NCBI GenBank assembly: GCA_024642215.1
Contig: JAHEBO010000012.1
Span: 12,550-46,893 of the forward strand
Source: Limnohabitans sp.
GTDB lineage: Bacteria > Pseudomonadota > Gammaproteobacteria > Burkholderiales > Burkholderiaceae_C
Direction of reading: 5' to 3'
DNA length: 34,344 nucleotides
Shown: positions 33,185 through 34,344 of the stretch, piece by piece
Position numbering within the stretch: the stretch's first letter is position 1
Layout of the letters: the number at the start of each line of letters is the position of its first letter
Translations under genes and position numbers: made by a program
Notes under the pieces: model-generated
Database searches by the model: none
What the model was told of the DNA's origin: nothing
What the model saw: the letters and a program-made list of their open reading frames with translations, nothing else

Positions 33185-33589
33185 ATGAAATTTCTAGTGG
33201 TATTGCACACTGACGATGGCGAGCATTACGGCGTCACCGTTCCAGATTTGCCAGGGTGTTTTTCGTCCGGTGATTCTTTAGATCAAGCACTGCTCAATGT
33301 GCATGAGGCCATCGACATGCATGTTGAAACACTCATCGAGGATGGGCATGGCATACCCCTTTGCCAAAGCTTAACGGTCCATCGCAAAAATAAGGCTTAT
33401 AAAAATGGTGTGTGGGCAGTTGTCGATGCGCCGATTGAAAAATACCTAGGACCCGCCGAAAAAATCAACATCACAGTGCCGCGAGTCATGCTGGCAAGAA
33501 TTGATGAATTTGCAAAAAAGAACGGGCAAAGTCGGAGTGGTTTTTTGGTTGATGCCGCACGTCATGTAATGCATGCATCAGTGCGGTGA
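33185..33589 (+). CDS. hicB: HicB antitoxin
   Basis: HicB neutralises HicA and usually autorepresses the operon. The 134-aa protein has the N-terminal HicB domain (DGEHYGVTVPDLPGCFSSGDSLDQA) and a C-terminal ribbon-helix-helix segment (INITVPRVMLARIDEFAKKNGQSRSGFLV, about 92-125) for DNA binding. GAGCGG precedes the ATG. It ends 6 nt before repeat copy 4. Confidence 0.93.
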   Translation: MKFLVVLHTDDGEHYGVTVPDLPGCFSSGDSLDQALLNVHEAIDMHVETLIEDGHGIPLCQSLTVHRKNKAYKNGVWAVVDAPIEKYLGPAEKINITVPRVMLARIDEFAKKNGQSRSGFLVDAARHVMHASVR

Positions 33590-33595
33590 GACACA

Positions 33596-33623
33596 AATTA
33601 ATGTTGATCTGACCCCAATTAGG
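33596..33623 (+). repeat. 28-bp direct repeat, copy 4 (right border, between convergent genes)
   Basis: Central bases are GA as in copy 1, with a 3' variation (AATTAGG). It lies between hicB and the convergent kinase-like gene, whose TAA stop is formed inside the element at 33619-33621. The element therefore follows the stop codons of genes on both strands. Confidence 0.95.
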
Positions 33624-34344
33624 TTTTTTTCACCACTTGCAGTGCGTTGGGCAGCAAGCTTATTTGGAGGTGAGTTGCCAGGCCCAAGGTCTCGCCATCT
33701 GCTGCCACGGGCACCGGCACTGGGCAGGTGAGGGTGGCCTCAGCAAAGGCCACGCATTGAATGCGCGCGTGGCCCAAGTGCTTCCCAATTAACAAACGCG
33801 GCAACATCAACAGCGTTTGCCAACGGTTAAAGCTGCCACCTACCAACAAGTTCAGCTGGCCATCGTTCACCATGGCATGCGGCACAGCTGGCATGCCGCC
33901 GCCATAGGTGGGGGTGTTCAACGTAGAGGCCAACAAGCAATTGCCTTGGTGTACCACTTCACCATCTGCGTTCACCTTCAGTGGCCAGTTTTTCAAATGC
34001 ACCAGCTCGCGCAACGTGGCCAACAAATAGCGTGGCAGACCTCTTAAAAACTTCGGCCCCGCCAAAGCTCGGTTGCCTACCGACGCATCAAAGCCCACCG
34101 CCAAGCTGGAGTGGAAATAATGCAACTCATGATGGTTCCATTGAACACGGCCCAAATCAATGGCACTGCTGTCGCCCTGCAAAGCAAAAGCCAAGGCATC
34201 TTGCCAAGAGAGTTTGTGCAAACCCCATGCACGCGCGCAGTCATTGCCACTGCCATAAGGCACCAAGCCAATCACGTGCTTGCCGCTGATCAGGCTGGGC
34301 AACATTTGGTTCAGCGTGCCATCGCCGCCCACCACCACAATCTT
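33619..34344 (-). CDS. Diacylglycerol kinase / lipid kinase-like protein (5' end outside the window)
   Basis: This is the C-terminal part of a DAGK-catalytic-domain lipid kinase; about 241 codons are visible, and the N-terminus continues beyond base 34344. It shows VVGGDGTLNQ, the nucleotide-binding motif of the DAGK/YegS family, followed by GLVPYGSGNDCARAWG. Later segments include the substrate-side fold and a C-terminal NALQVVKKT. It probably phosphorylates diacylglycerol or a related lipid. Its stop codon lies within repeat copy 4. Confidence 0.85.
   Translation of the reverse strand, partial: KIVVVGGDGTLNQMLPSLISGKHVIGLVPYGSGNDCARAWGLHKLSWQDALAFALQGDSSAIDLGRVQWNHHELHYFHSSLAVGFDASVGNRALAGPKFLRGLPRYLLATLRELVHLKNWPLKVNADGEVVHQGNCLLASTLNTPTYGGGMPAVPHAMVNDGQLNLLVGGSFNRWQTLLMLPRLLIGKHLGHARIQCVAFAEATLTCPVPVPVAADGETLGLATHLQISLLPNALQVVKKT

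Noticed and set aside
1..34344. CRISPR array, prophage, integrase or transposase gene
   Set aside because: No regularly spaced repeats, phage genes, or recombinase/transposase-like proteins are visible; the 28-bp repeats are dispersed at kilobase spacing.

Overview
The window looks like a chromosomal segment of a betaproteobacterium, most likely Burkholderiales/Comamonadaceae (Limnohabitans/Rhodoferax-like). This is an inference from gene content, the RibBX-type riboflavin enzyme, moderate GC and the order of the housekeeping genes; no database search was possible.

Left part, minus strand (1-6595): a tightly packed, probably single transcription unit ribD-ribE-ribBX-ribH-nusB-ybgC-tolQ-tolR-tolA. 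Several junctions are ATGA stop/start overlaps. It joins riboflavin synthesis and the NusB transcription factor to the Tol envelope motor. Next (6640-9796) is a minor-pilin cluster: PilV-, PilX-, PilW- and PilE-like genes on minus, and a divergent FimT-like gene on plus that carries a GRxR DNA-binding motif. Then come glyA-nrdR (minus), with a convincing ZTP riboswitch in the glyA leader, and a lytic transglycosylase gene.

Middle (12.6-25.3 kb): a 1000-aa DUF349 protein converges on lpxH, which closes a minus-strand group TPR-ppiA-ppiB-lpxH. Divergently, cysS (with a candidate attenuator), an AlkA-type glycosylase, accA and tilS form a plus-strand operon. These are followed by lysC, tRNA-Ser(GCU) with its terminator, a PBP5-type D,D-carboxypeptidase and an exported S9 prolyl oligopeptidase.

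Right part (27.4-33.6 kb) is accessory in character. Three plus-strand modules are separated by near-identical 28-bp direct repeats: (1) a cysteine-free RTX metalloprotease; (2) DUF4266 lipoprotein - DUF3570 outer-membrane protein - ApbE flavin transferase - TlpA-like thioredoxin; (3) an unknown lipoprotein plus HicAB. A fourth full repeat lies between hicB and a convergent diacylglycerol-kinase-type gene, and a partial copy abuts tolA at the left edge. Module 2 is the best candidate for an undescribed system: the DUF3570 protein contains a DxxSGAS sequence like the ApbE flavinylation site, next to an ApbE gene and a redox partner, so it may be a covalently flavinylated envelope protein.
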